A stretch of 64,000 nt of DNA from Atrichornis clamosus (lineage: Eukaryota > Chordata > Aves > Passeriformes > Menuridae), in assembly GCA_013400975.1 (NCBI GenBank), contig WBMZ01009034.1, positions 1-64,000 of the forward strand. Reading direction: 5' to 3'. Below, one piece after another: positions 12,593 to 25,100 of this stretch. Below the pieces are notes generated by a model. That model made no database searches. It was not told where the DNA came from and was given only the letters and a program-made list of their open reading frames with translations. Each line of letters starts with the position of its first letter. The stretch's first letter is position 1. A program made the translations under genes and the position numbers.

Positions 12593-15500
12593 ACTTGAAG
12601 TCTATTTCTGGTCAGTTCTCTGCCTTCCGAGTCACCTGATTTACTCCTTCCTAGCTGCTCATTTACTTTTCTCCCCTTCCAAATTAAAGACCACAAAGAT
12701 AAATGTGTTTATGTAACCTCTCAAAAGTTGATTCAGAAATACAGGCTGCTGACTTTCAAGCCCGTGCAAACTACCTGCACAGCACCAGACTCTGCTGTCA
12801 AGTAACCACTAGAAAAAGTATACGATTAAACCAGAAGTCAAACATTAACTTGTTCCTTTCCCAGGTCATACTGGAAGAGGCATGGGCAAACGTGTTTGAA
12901 AACTGAGGAAAACAAACCCTGCCTTTGTCACAGTGAAGGTACTAAGTGCCGCTCATGTCTCATTAAGAACAAGACAAACAACTGCTGCAGGACACATGGT
13001 TAGTTTTGTGGTCAAATAAGCCAAAAGAAAAGCCAAACAACAAGAGGCAACGTAGTGGAAAAGAATGAAAAGATGAATGTCCTGTTGTGGAAAGTGAAAG
13101 ATAAGAAACACCTGTTAAAGAAGCAGGTGTTAAAAATGGATGGCCACTCTTAGTGGGGTAAAAGAAACAATTAGCAGCAGTTTTCTTGGTAAAATTGATC
13201 CTTGTGTATGTTCTGTGATAAACTTAACAGTGAAATTTCACAGCTAGGTCTCTGTCCCCTTTCACTTCGTAATCAAAGGTGGTTTTTTCAGTGAGGGAGA
13301 AGCCTGGGCATGATGAGTCAGTACCAGTCTGTTCCCATACAAGCTCTACTGTCAACCTTTTAAAGTTACCTCACATGTAAAGTTTATTAAAGGTATTTTG
13401 ACAAATATGTGATAGTCTTATACCTTGTGTGTTCCAAAAATGTGAAATGTCTCTACAAAGAAGTGTCTTGTGTATTTGAAAATGTGTAAATGAAATACCC
13501 TCAGTGTGCTGATTTTCGTGCAGTATGTCTGAGTTTCCAGATGAAGGTGACAAGATATTCTGTAGGTTTAGTATCCATTGCAATAGCCAGAGGTGCCTTT
13601 GTGAAGGGATAGGTACAGAGATAGCTGTGTTTTCAGCTATTAGTGTTTAACAGAAGAGCTCTTTCATTGCTTTTATAGATGTAGTGAAAAATATCTTGAA
13701 TGATTCATGCAAGCTAAATGCCACTTAGCAGCCACCCCCGTTAAACATCTGCATTTTCCATTCAGAATGAGAAACACTGAGTCTGTCCTTTCTGCACCTC
13801 TTTGGAGATACAGTTTAGTTGGGTCCTTCTTTGTAGCCAAACATGCAGTCAGGAGTGTGTGCCTGGGAGAGAACCCTTGCAGAGCAGTGAGGCCACCTGT
13901 AGTCTAGTTTTCTTTTACACAAGTTCAGCTTCTTTGGGAAGAAAGTGGGCGTGGATTTGAAGACATGTCCAGGACTAAATGAAGTTTTGAGAATCTTTAC
14001 CGAAATTGCCAAGAAATGGATTTCTGACTTCAGGTTTTGAGGCCTGTTGTGGTTATGGCTCCAGACACTGGCTCTAATACAGCCCATATAACCCAAATGT
14101 ACAAATTCAGCAGGATGACAGTGCTTGGGGATGAATGCCTTTTGCAATCTATGCTTATTTCTTTTTATTAGATGTTGTCTTTACAATACCTTCTCTCTAC
14201 TGATAATCACTGGTGACCAAATGCTCTTGGGTTAGTATCCTCTGATGGCAGTTCAAGCCTGATTTCCAAGTAGATTTCTAGGTAAAAAAACTCCACTTTT
14301 TTTTTTTTGATTCTTGGTTTTTTTTCCCCAATCATCCCATATATTTATTTTCCATACCTGGAAATTGTGCTGTACACAGAAAGGCCCCTTGGGCTAGTGA
14401 CAGGGAAGAAAACCCAAAGTACTGTGTACATCTGTTCTATTACCTCATTTTCCATCAATCCTCTTGGCCTGATCCAACAGCCTGCTTCCAAAGCTAACAC
14501 TACCAGCCATCAAGATCCTAAATATTCACAGAGAAATCTCTATTAAATGCTTTTAGATTAACCCTAATACACAGGGAGCGAAGGCCTCAGGTGCAGAACG
14601 TCAGGTTTAAAATAAAAAGATACTCAGAATTTTGTTCTCTTATTCCTAAAGGGTGACTGCTCCTATGGGTATGTTGATATGAAGGAAGCTGAGCAGCCAC
14701 CTTGTTCTTAAGGTGTACTTGCTTTCATACTACTCTTCTGGAACACATCATGTGGTATGAAGTACATTTTGAACTAAATAGGTAATTAGATGAGGCATGA
14801 AAGTGAGAATGCTCAGTCTATGGCAAGTGTTAAGTTCTGTTTTACTGGAAAATAGCTAATATTTATCTGTTTTTCTTCATAATGTTTCACATAAAAGATT
14901 CCCTGTCGCATTCAAGAAACTAAAGCTTGTTTTATGAGCCATAGAAACCAATCTTAATATTCTGAATTTATGAGACTTAATTCTTCAGTATTGCCATTTC
15001 TCCGTAATCTGCTTTTGATGATTTTTCCTTTGAGAGTGGAATGAATGTGTATTACTGTTTAAAAGAGTCACATTTGAGAAGTTTGTCCCAAACCATAAGT
15101 TAGGTTTAAAACTTAAAGTTCCCTTTGTATGCAGATGGGATGTGGGAGTCTCCTGAGAGTTTGTGATTTGCACTTCTGTGCTGCTTTGTGCAAACAGTAC
15201 TTGATAGCAGGAACTTACCTCCAACTGTGTCCTTGCAGAAATCTGTTATTCTTGATCTCAGGGGGTATTGCTTGTTTGATCCACATGCTTTTTATTACTC
15301 TTCTGTGCTGAATGCCTGAGAGAAATTGTGATAGGTAAGTATGCTCAGTTTAATAAATGAAGGCATTGGTGTATCTGTTTGAAATTTCAGGAGAGGACCT
15401 CTTTGCTGGCTGGAGCCATGACTGTTCGGTAAGGCTGCCAGAGTCTGAGAAAATTCATACTGAGAAATGGTATTTTTAAAGTTTCATGAAGGGTGTGGTT

Positions 15501-18500
15501 GAGTTCATACTTCCCTTATCCACATAAGAGAAATAACTATATAAACAATATAGCTTGATTCTTTCTCAAAGCAGTAAAGAGCAGGTATGTGGATTTACAA
15601 AATAAAGGAAAAAGAAATTCTTCTCAGAATATTTTTCCATTCTCATTTAAATAGCTGAACTATTTGATCTTGTTACCTGTTGCTTTTAGTGATAATTTAG
15701 CTGAAACTTTGAGAAGGGATTCTTTGCCTGTGGTACTCTTGATGTGATGTCCATCATCTATAAAGTCGTGACCAGGTCAGAGACCTAAGGCCTTGGAAGC
15801 TTTTTATGTTGCACTGTTTTTTTGTGAAACATAAGTGTATTAATTTTAAGTATCCCTTTTTTCCTGTTTTGTTCCTTTCTCCTCCTTTTGGGATTAACAG
15901 AAAAGCAATTATCAGCTACTTAGTACCAGAATTCCATATTCTAATTTCTGTAAAAGAACCTCTTAAATAGAGAAATCAATTGAATTACTGTAAGCTTGTG
16001 ATTTTTTGTGAAACTGGATTAAAACATTAAAGAAGTTACTCTTTTCAGTGTCTTGCTATGCTAGAAAAAAGGAGTTTTACACAGGGAGAGCTCTACATAT
16101 TTTTGAAAGCATGGCAAGAATGTCAGTGTTCGTAACTAAACTGCGCTTTCAAATAAAGTGACAATACACTTAAAATTGACGTTGTAAAGCCTACTTACTG
16201 GCTGATCAGTGGTCCATAACCTTTACTTTCTTGCTATATATCAGTTTTTCCATGTTTTAGAGATTAAGAAGTTGATGATTTGAGATTCATTCATTTAAAA
16301 TTTCTTTTTGTGTTGGCATTTGTGTATGTGGTATCACCTTTTGATCAGGCTCTTTGCTCAGTTTTCTATGTTTCTGGCTAAATAGCATGGATGTGCGTGT
16401 TAGGGATGTGTACTGGGAAGTCTCTGCTAGGGATTTCTTAGGTCTGTAAAACTCTGGAAGTGCACAGGCGACTTGCTCACTCTCCTGCCCTAAAAACAGT
16501 TGTTGCACACAGGCGCCGGCATTCCTGCAGACAGAAATTGTTAACTTTTGAGTTCTAATGGTGTTGAAGGGAGTCTGTGAAGTGCAAATACATCTTACTG
16601 GAGTATTGTATGTATTATAATGACTCATATTTAGCAAAAGACTGTGGTTTGCCTCAATCCTACATAGCTGCTGTTAAACTTTTATTTGTTTTCCCTGATA
16701 TTTTAGACTTTTTAGCAGCTGTCATTAATCGTGCGGTTGAACAGTTTGAGAGCTAGTTGGAAACAGGTGGTGCAGGCTCTAAATATCGTGAGGTACAAAT
16801 GATGGTCAACAGTGTTGTTCCTGAAAATGTAGATATTTGTGTCAGATTGTGTTGGTTCTGTTTTAGGAAACCTTCCATATTCTTTGCTGTGGAGAAGTAT
16901 GTATAAAGCATTCAAAAAGGAATTCAAGGATAAAATATTGCTGAAACATCAATTTGTTTTGAATTGCTAAGGCTGTACAAAACCAGCATAGAATTTGCTG
17001 GCTTAATTGTAGAGGGTATGGATTAAAGCAGCAGCAGAATGTCATGGCTCTCAGCTGAAAGACAGCTTTGTGTGAAGCGTTTCATTTAGCATGCTGCGAT
17101 TCCCACCCAGAATATTCCCATGTTGGCTGAATGTGGCATGTGTATAACTGAGAGATATGCTTGCATAACACAGCAATATCTTTCACAAGCAGACACTTTG
17201 GGAAGGCTTAAACTTCAGGCAGGATCTGTTATTTTGTACCTTATTTGGATAGTAAAAATGTGGTTTGCAATAGCCTATCCTGCAGCATAGCATTAGTTTT
17301 AGGTGTTAAATCTGTTTGCAAATTGAGCCTTGTAAACTTGCAGCTAAAAGTGCCTATTTTGAAGTGTGCTGTAACTGAAGACTTTAGAGAAGAAGAATAA
17401 AATTGAGGCGATTAATTGGGTCTCCTTAATTGAATCTGTGGCTGAAAGACTTATTAAATCTTTTAAAAATATTATGCCTATCTCTATACTATGTTGTTTT
17501 GCTAATCTGTTCAGTCAAGTAAATGAGGGCTGATTCAGAGCTTTCTTTTAAGCGAAGTCCCAAGACCATTAAGCTGGCTAAAATAAATGTAGACATTTGG
17601 TTTTCATTAGTGTTGTAACTGAAACAAAAACATTTTAATGACTGATCCCAGAGTGTTTTGAAGTTTGTGCAACTTTGCTAGGAAGGTATTTAAACTGTAG
17701 TATCAGTTGCAAATTGGCCATAAGCCAGGGTTTCAAAGCTGTTTCAAAGCAAGATGTAAGATTTCCAGAGTGTTATGAAACAGGAAAACTTTGAGAGGGG
17801 AGAAGCAGTGAAAGGTAGTTACAATAAAATTTGCACTGGTGACATTAAGTAATCTGCTAAAAGGAGACAGTGACAATATTCGTGCTGTACTGCAGTTTGC
17901 TGCTTTGTTAAAGAGATGTTTCAGTTATTTGAGAAGAAACACAATTCTGTGGTTTAATACTTACATTAATAAAGAATTAACTACCCAAGAAATCAGTGTG
18001 CTTTTTTAGGTGGGTTTTTTTGGTATCTTAAGCTTGCACAAAATGAGATCCTGCTTCTAAGGGAAAGAACTTAATATATTGCTTGCAAGATCTAATTTTA
18101 AAAATACTTTTGGGGAAAATATTTAGGTTAGTCTTGATAGATTATGGCAGTGAAATCTGATAAAAATTAGAGTGTGGACTTGGTCTTTGACAAAATAATC
18201 TGTAACTTTACATTAATGTGAGAAGCTGGAGATTGTTAAAGTGCTGTAAGATGCAGATTGCTTATTCTCTATTATGCTGTAGTCACAGTAATGCCATGTG
18301 AAAAACCGGCTGAAATTGTTGAAATGTTCTGGGTGATCAGGGGTCAGCTGGGGAGGCAGGGACTGGATACCAAGAACTTCATCATGTCCAAATTGCATTC
18401 TTGTGGTTGCTGCTTGGCCTGGGTACACAGAGTGCCAAAAGTGGTGTTTACCAGAATAATCCTAGGGTTTGGTGTTTCTGTTTTATTTTTTGTGTCCTTA

Positions 18501-20661
18501 TGGTTGCTTTGGGTTTAAGTGTCAATTAGAAAAAGACCAGATGACTTCATTTAGACTATTAGAAATGGATAGTTATTTGTGCTAGGGAAAACCAGCACTT
18601 CTAGCAAAAGTGCTTCTCAGGTAGAATTAGACTGAACTGTCTGTCTGAACACATTTGAGTTTTGATGTGTTCATCTGCACAGTTACAACCTTAGTGAAGT
18701 GATTTAACTGTTGTTGATGAAAACCAAATCCCTCTGCCATAAGCAGGAAGCAGTGATCGGAGAGTGTCTGCAAGTCTGGGTAGTTCCATCCCAGTTTTGC
18801 AATTGGCATGTTAATCCTTGCTTTTATATATTCACCTTTTAGGAAGTGTTCTTACAATAGAGATTGTGCGTGTTGTGAAGGCTTTATATGAATGCCTGAA
18901 TTAAAGGGTTTTTACAGATATCAAATAATGAAAAGTTGCTGCCCATCTCGATGGGTCTGAAAGGCATTTTGCTTTTCCTTTTCTGCCATATTCTGTCTCC
19001 AGGCTATTTTTTTTAGTTTCACTCTTGTGATGTTCTACCTGAATTGTCCCATCTCCTAAAACATATGGAGAATAGCTGCAATTCTGAGACTGAATTAAAG
19101 GAATGGCTTATTTCTCATGTGTGTGCAGGGACTGAAAACATTGTGTACTTACCTTCATGTTCTGCAAATGGAAATTATGGAACAGATGCAGATGCCTGTT
19201 TACTTTGTATCTTTAGCTGCAGGTTAGAGATATATTCACATTTTAAGTTGTTTTTGCTAGGCCATGTAATAGTCATCTGACCATAAGATCATAATAGAGA
19301 TAAAAATTTTTGCTTTTTCTATGGTTAAACTGAAGATGCCTTGCTTCAGCTGAAGATTTTTGGTAGTACTAGTTGTGTGTTGTTCAACACATGAAAAAGA
19401 AACAATTTGTCATAATTCAGTGTAAGAAAGATAACTTCATTTTGTGATCATGAAATGCTAGAAGCTCATATATAATTATGCTGTGCTTTGAAACCACTTC
19501 AGTCAGTTTTCCTTTTTTTTATATCTTCCCCCATTCTAATAGTCATTAGAGGTTTTTTAAAAATATTACTTTAAAGTCTAATTTTAGAACTTAATTTCTT
19601 GAGAATATTTAAGTGAGATTTATTACTATTTGGTAGCACTGTAGTCTTGATACAGAAAGGAAATATGAACTTGGTGCTAGTACTGACATGAGAAGAAACA
19701 TCTGATCAAGCCTCAGGCATTAAAAATCTTATTAGTAAGGGGAGAACTGTTCAGTACCCCTTTGCTGTACCATTTATTCACCACTTTATTTTACTATTGT
19801 GGTAGTTTGAGTAGAGATGAGATAGAGATGGCAGAGAACTGAAGATCAGTGAGCAGGCAGAAAGAAGCCAAGTCCTTATTTGTACAAGGCCTGTCAGAGT
19901 GCTGGGTATATATAGGAGGAATGATGCTTTTCCAAGCGTGGAGGAGCAGAATAAGCAGGAAGAAAAAGAAGGCACCATTATTAAGCTGAAGAAAAGGCAA
20001 GTTTAGGAAGAACGTGAAATCTTACCATAAGGAATCTTACTATCTCAGAGAATGTGAAGTTATTTTTTGTGGTTTGAGCCAGAGGCACGAAAAGCTTAAC
20101 ATCTTCAACAGCAGATATTTACCTCTCTGCCCATAGCCTTTCTGTTGGCATTAATAGTATGAGGAGCTAAAAGTTCTTGACAGCCATAAAAGTTTGCAGT
20201 GCACTAAACTTTGCTGTATTCCATGGTTAGCATCATGTGGCAGGGAATTCTAAAGGCTGATTGATTTTAAAGACATTAAGGTGCCAAATTTAGATTTTTA
20301 TTGAATGTTCCCTTTTCAGGAGCAGACAACTTCCTTTGCTTCTGTTGTATTTCTCTCCACTGTTAGGCTGCAACTGGGAGCAATATTTTTTCTAATGAGC
20401 CTCCTGAGCATGGAGCTCCAGCAAGAGCAGCAACATCTGTCTGTAATAAGGCTTTCCTCCTTCTCCTGCTTTGTTATTTCCGTATGCCAGAGGCTTGGGG
20501 GCTTCATCCAGCTGAATCTTGCTCAAAGCACGTGGGGTGTGAGGAAAAAAATGAAGGTGCTGTGTGCAAACCCATGAGATGCAGGCAGCTGAGGAGGAAA
20601 CAACGTAAGGTGGGAATATAACATACAAGTCTCATGAATGTGTGAGACTCCTTAAGTCTTT
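12593..20661. other. Non-coding stretch with a few short motifs
   Basis: No gene is supported. It contains the inverted E-box pair at 13107-13131 and a repeated homeodomain-type core TTAATTG at 17412-17418 and 17426-17432, both annotated or discussed separately. A T-rich run lies near 14299-14310. Frames up to 116 codons (for example minus 16287-16637) show no family resemblance. Confidence 0.5.
13107..13131. repeat. Inverted repeat with two E-boxes
   Basis: AACACCTG (13107-13114) and CAGGTGTT (13124-13131) are perfect reverse complements separated by 9 nt. Each arm carries the E-box CACCTG/CAGGTG, the core bound by ZEB and Snail zinc-finger repressors and some bHLH factors. Paired arrangement is seen in ZEB-type sites, so a regulatory role is possible but untested. 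Confidence 0.6.
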
Positions 20662-20680
20662 GAGACTCTGACAGAGTCTC
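20662..20680. repeat. 19-bp near-perfect palindrome
   Basis: GAGACTCTG-A-CAGAGTCTC is a 9-bp perfect inverted repeat around one central base. A further copy of the half-element GAGACTC lies just upstream at 20644-20650. It does not correspond to a transposon end that I recognise. Confidence 0.7.
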
Positions 20681-22105
20681 CCAATTCTGGCTAACCTCTC
20701 TGTGCTGTTATTCTCCATAAAACTTTTAGGACAGTGCACTCCTTTTCTTTGCAAGGGAAATAACTTCTGTAACTTCAGTGTCTTGGTATAGACTTCTTTC
20801 CCCCCTCGCCTTCTGGGAAAGTGTTACAGTCAGAATGACACGAGAGTTGTTTTACTAGAGAGAGTTAGGATGGAAATTCTGTGATTGGGAATTGTTTTCT
20901 TGATGCTGATAGAGAAGAAGAAAATAATAGAGTTAGGGAAAGATGCTGCAGTGCTCACAAGAACTTTACATTGCGAGAAGGACCTGAGAAATGAATCAAA
21001 GACAACCATGAAGAGGTTTTGTGACAGTTGCATTAAAGGTAAATTTTACCAGTACAGTAATTGACTCTAAGTAAGAGCTGGTCAAATAAGCCATTGCTAT
21101 GTCTAAAAAACTAGAAGCAGCAAAGTTGAATGTGTCAGATTTAAAAGGCAATTAATTTTACTGAATCTTTTTGTTATTTTCATTGTTTTTCTTTTAATTA
21201 TTGTTATAGTTGATTTGACTCCATTAAAAAGCAAGAAGAATGATGAAATGATTTAACATATCATGCAAACATTTGTGCACCCTGCTGCAGAGGTGCAAAC
21301 TTAATGGATGTCCTTGGTGGGATGGAAGTTGGGCACAAGCTGTGGAGGGTGAGGTCCTGCAGTAGGGGAGGATGTGCCATTAAGATTACATCAGTGCTTA
21401 ACTTAAACATTGATCTTGTCAGTGGAAGCAAAACAATTTCTCTGTGATTCATGGAATTTTTGATTTGTTGGGGTTTTTTTTGCTTCTCTTTGCTTCATGG
21501 CTTGGATAAGTAATGAAGTCTGGAGGTGACTGTAGGAACATTTTAAATTTAGAATTAACCCTTTTTCATTTGATGAAAGGAAAAGTACAGCTGTCTGGGT
21601 GAGGATACCGGCATGGTTTCTCTATAGAAAGGGAAAATTTATAAAGTTTTTAAGTGACAGAAGGTGGAGTGAAACTTGCAAATAAAACTTGCGTGTGTGT
21701 GTTTTTCTGTTCTCATGTTCACATTACCCAGTCAATATCTGTAAAGGGACAGTGACTAGAAATATTTACCTTTTACATTTCCAGGCAGAACTGCACAATA
21801 GCACCTAAAGATTAGAGATATACTGTGTGTTCTTTGTGTAAGCCAGGACAGTTTTAATCATTTAATTGCAAAGTGGTTCTATGACAGGAAAAGCAGCATC
21901 CAGTACTAATTACTTCTATAAATTTATTTGCTTTGTAGAAATGCAAAAGTTGCAGTTCTTTGATTATAAAAAGCATCGTTTTTTGGAGATCAGACAATTT
22001 GGCTATATGGTGCAGAACTGATGCTGCAGAGATAGGGCCTCTGCCATAATTGAAACTTACCTAAAGAATGTCATGGACTCCAAATGTTAAAATCATTCAA
22101 ACAGT
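20681..22105. other. Non-coding stretch
   Basis: Nothing is supported here. A short GT-rich run (about 21691-21702) is too small to call a microsatellite. Confidence 0.5.
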
Positions 22106-22153
22106 AAAAAAAACAAAAAACAAAAAACAAAAAAACAAAAAAAACCCAAAAAC
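22106..22153 (+). repeat. A-rich simple repeat, (CAAAAAA)n-like
   Basis: The tract is almost only A with C interruptions every 6-8 bases. This is the usual product of slippage on an old poly(A) tract. No retrogene or SINE body was recognised upstream, so its origin is unknown. Confidence 0.85.
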
Positions 22154-25100
22154 CATAGTTATTTACTTATGGCTCAAATAAGTTCTAGGGAAGGCATTCC
22201 CTATAGAGTTGTCCATTTTGTGGTAGTCATACTTTTCTCTGAAGAATCAGATATTTTGTTGGTTTTGAGACTTGAGAAATTCTTAACTTACGGGTTGATT
22301 CAGCAGAATCATTCCTGTATTTCAATCACAGAAATGTAAATACGTACAGTTGTATAGAGTGCAGTGTGTAATATTACAGCTGCTTTCTGCAAGAGAAGTG
22401 ATTTCATGATGTCATGCAGAAAGCCATAATGCCTTTTCTGATCCATAAATACATATGCTTCAGTACCATTGCTAATGATTTATCATAATTCGATAAATAT
22501 TGGAGAGAACTGTGCTATTTCTGTGTTTATTTACATATAATTTCTCCTGCTAAAGGTACATGCCTGTCTAAAAACATGCAAATGAAACTAACATGTCTCT
22601 AAAATCCTCAAGAAAAGGGACTTCTGGCTCATTTTCCTCCAACAAGGAGATTCTTAGTTTTGTTTTCCTTATTGAATGTTCACTTTCAGTGGTCCACTAC
22701 TGCCACTGATGACATTAAAGATTCCAGAAGCAAAATTTTAACATGATTGACCTGAGACATGAAGCAGAGATTAAATTAGAATTTCTTAAGCATTCTTGGT
22801 TCATGGAAAGTAGAGCAAATCAGCAGACTGTGAAATAGCAATTGGTCTGCCTTGAAGTTTTAAGCTGGGAGTGGGAGTGCTGGAATGCCAGATTTATGCC
22901 TCCTCCCTGACTTTCACTTTTTGAGACTTTGTACTGCACTTTTTCAAAGAAAGGTCATGAGTAGGAACATAGTCCTCTGCTATTCCTGAGTGCTCAGAAT
23001 CTTCTCTGAGAGTGGAGTGATAAACTGCTTTCCCTCTTTCCATTACCTCATCCCTCTACCTCCTTGTTTTTTCACTTAAGCCAGTGTTGCAGACACTACA
23101 TTTTACATTGTCTTATAGTGACCTGATGGGTAAATTGCATGTTTTAATGGTTTGGTGCAAGAAGGCTAATTTTTGTATGTGCTGTGTTGTAAAGTAAAAG
23201 TGCACTTTCTGTGTTTCTGCTTAGCTTAGCAGTTACAGGAGGAAGTGGTATTTGTATTTCTCTTCATTTCTCAAAGCTGGATGAGTATCTGTTCCTAGCT
23301 CATTCCCTGAGATGAGGGGGTCAATGACAAACCACCTCACTACTCGCATTTACTTTCTATCCCATCTGGCTCTGCTGCAGTCCATAGGAGTATGTCTTGC
23401 CTGGGGACTGGAGCAGAGTATCTCAAATGCATTTTGTCTCTGTGAGTTATTTAGTGGCAACAGCTGCTTCCATCTGTGTCCATGTGCAGGAAGAGATGTT
23501 CAGCTGAACAGGCGGCATGTGCTCTTTATTGTGGTGTGCATAATGCTCACATATGGTCTCAGTTTGCAAATCTGCAGAATATGACATATTTTTTCTGAAG
23601 CTCATTGAGGAAAATATGGCTGGAAAAGAGTGTGTATATTTATATTTTAAAAACAAACAGCTCCAAAAGCTCCACCCTGAATCTCGTTGTGGTAATTTGA
23701 AGGCATGACCTATTTGGTCATCTATCAAAATAACTTTCTGTTGTAAAAGACAGGTATGTTATTTTTCTTTGGGTATTCCATCCCCAAAGTGAAATACTGT
23801 TTTCTGTCTAGGTCTCTAGAGAGGGAGCCAGGGCTTTTGGCCTGTATTCCCAGTTCTGACAGTGTACCTGGAATCTATTTGCAACTGGCTGATGTCATCA
23901 TAGGCAAAGTTTCAGTTCAGCAAGTCCATGCACCTCTGTCCACAAAATATATTTTTGATGCAAATATATCTGTTTGAGCATTGGGATAGTGGTCATTTCA
24001 AATGAAGAATTGCAGATTTAGTTATTAAAAAAACCCCAAAGCAGCAAACTGAAATGTAGTAATTCTGTTTCAGGATAAGGACAAGTGAAGTTTCTCATTT
24101 CCTTCTAAAAAATCTGGATATCATATAGCACATGGAACTCTTTTTTTTCTAAAATAATGGCTAGTTGTCCTACTGCTTGTGTTAGGTATTGTTTTGCAAC
24201 ACCAGCTAACTTGAAACCCAGCAGCCAATTCTTTTCCCTGATCCTGTGATTAAACACTTGTTTCACTTGTGCTTGCAGACAGAGGGAAAGGAATGGTGTA
24301 AGTCCCACTTCTGCACCAGACAGATTAATATGTACTGACACCTTAGCTTTTGTGCAGAGGAGCTGTGACTTGGAAGTCTTCTGAGGGAGTCAGTGAGCAC
24401 AAAGCAAGAGTTTGTTAAAAACAATAAATGCTCCTGGCAATCTAGGCAATGTATATATGACACAGTGCAGTGTTTTCCCTTGATTGTCACAAAAGCTTGG
24501 AGTTTGAAAGTAGAAAATGGGCAGACAGAAGAAAGAAGCTGAGATGTTGGCATACATCATGTATCAGTAAAGGTAGTATCGTATGTGACGTGGAAGAGAG
24601 GCATTAAACACTTGGGAGTTCCATCAGGGCAAGTTCAGGTGTGATGCTACCTAAGGTCAGCAAGAGGGATGACAAACCAGATTTGCAGTGCCCTGCAGTC
24701 TGCACAGAAAGACTAGGAAGCATGGCATAACTAATGATTAAAACCATTCTAATTACGTTAAGGTATTTGGAGCCAACAGCTAGTTCTGATGCTTCCAGAG
24801 AAACTTTTGATATGGGCATAAATAATGTTACTTGAAAAGAGGAAAATCAGACCTGCTCAAATATTCTGTCAGTCTGTTTGTTTCTTGTAGAGTACAGATT
24901 TTTAAATCCAGATTTTATTCAAATGTTGTTGGAAGTACTGACTCCCCTTCTGCAATACTGTGTGTTTCAGTGATCCGTGTAGACATGTCCCACTTTGAAG
25001 TGGTATATACTTAATTACCTTGTTGAAATTCCACACAGAGCTCCACTTAGAAATTTACACTGAGATTCCCTTGTGAAGCTGATTGGTTGAGACTGTTTAT

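Noticed and set aside
22106..22153. A-rich tract considered as the poly(A) tail of a processed pseudogene
   Set aside because: No gene-like sequence or target-site duplication was recognised upstream.
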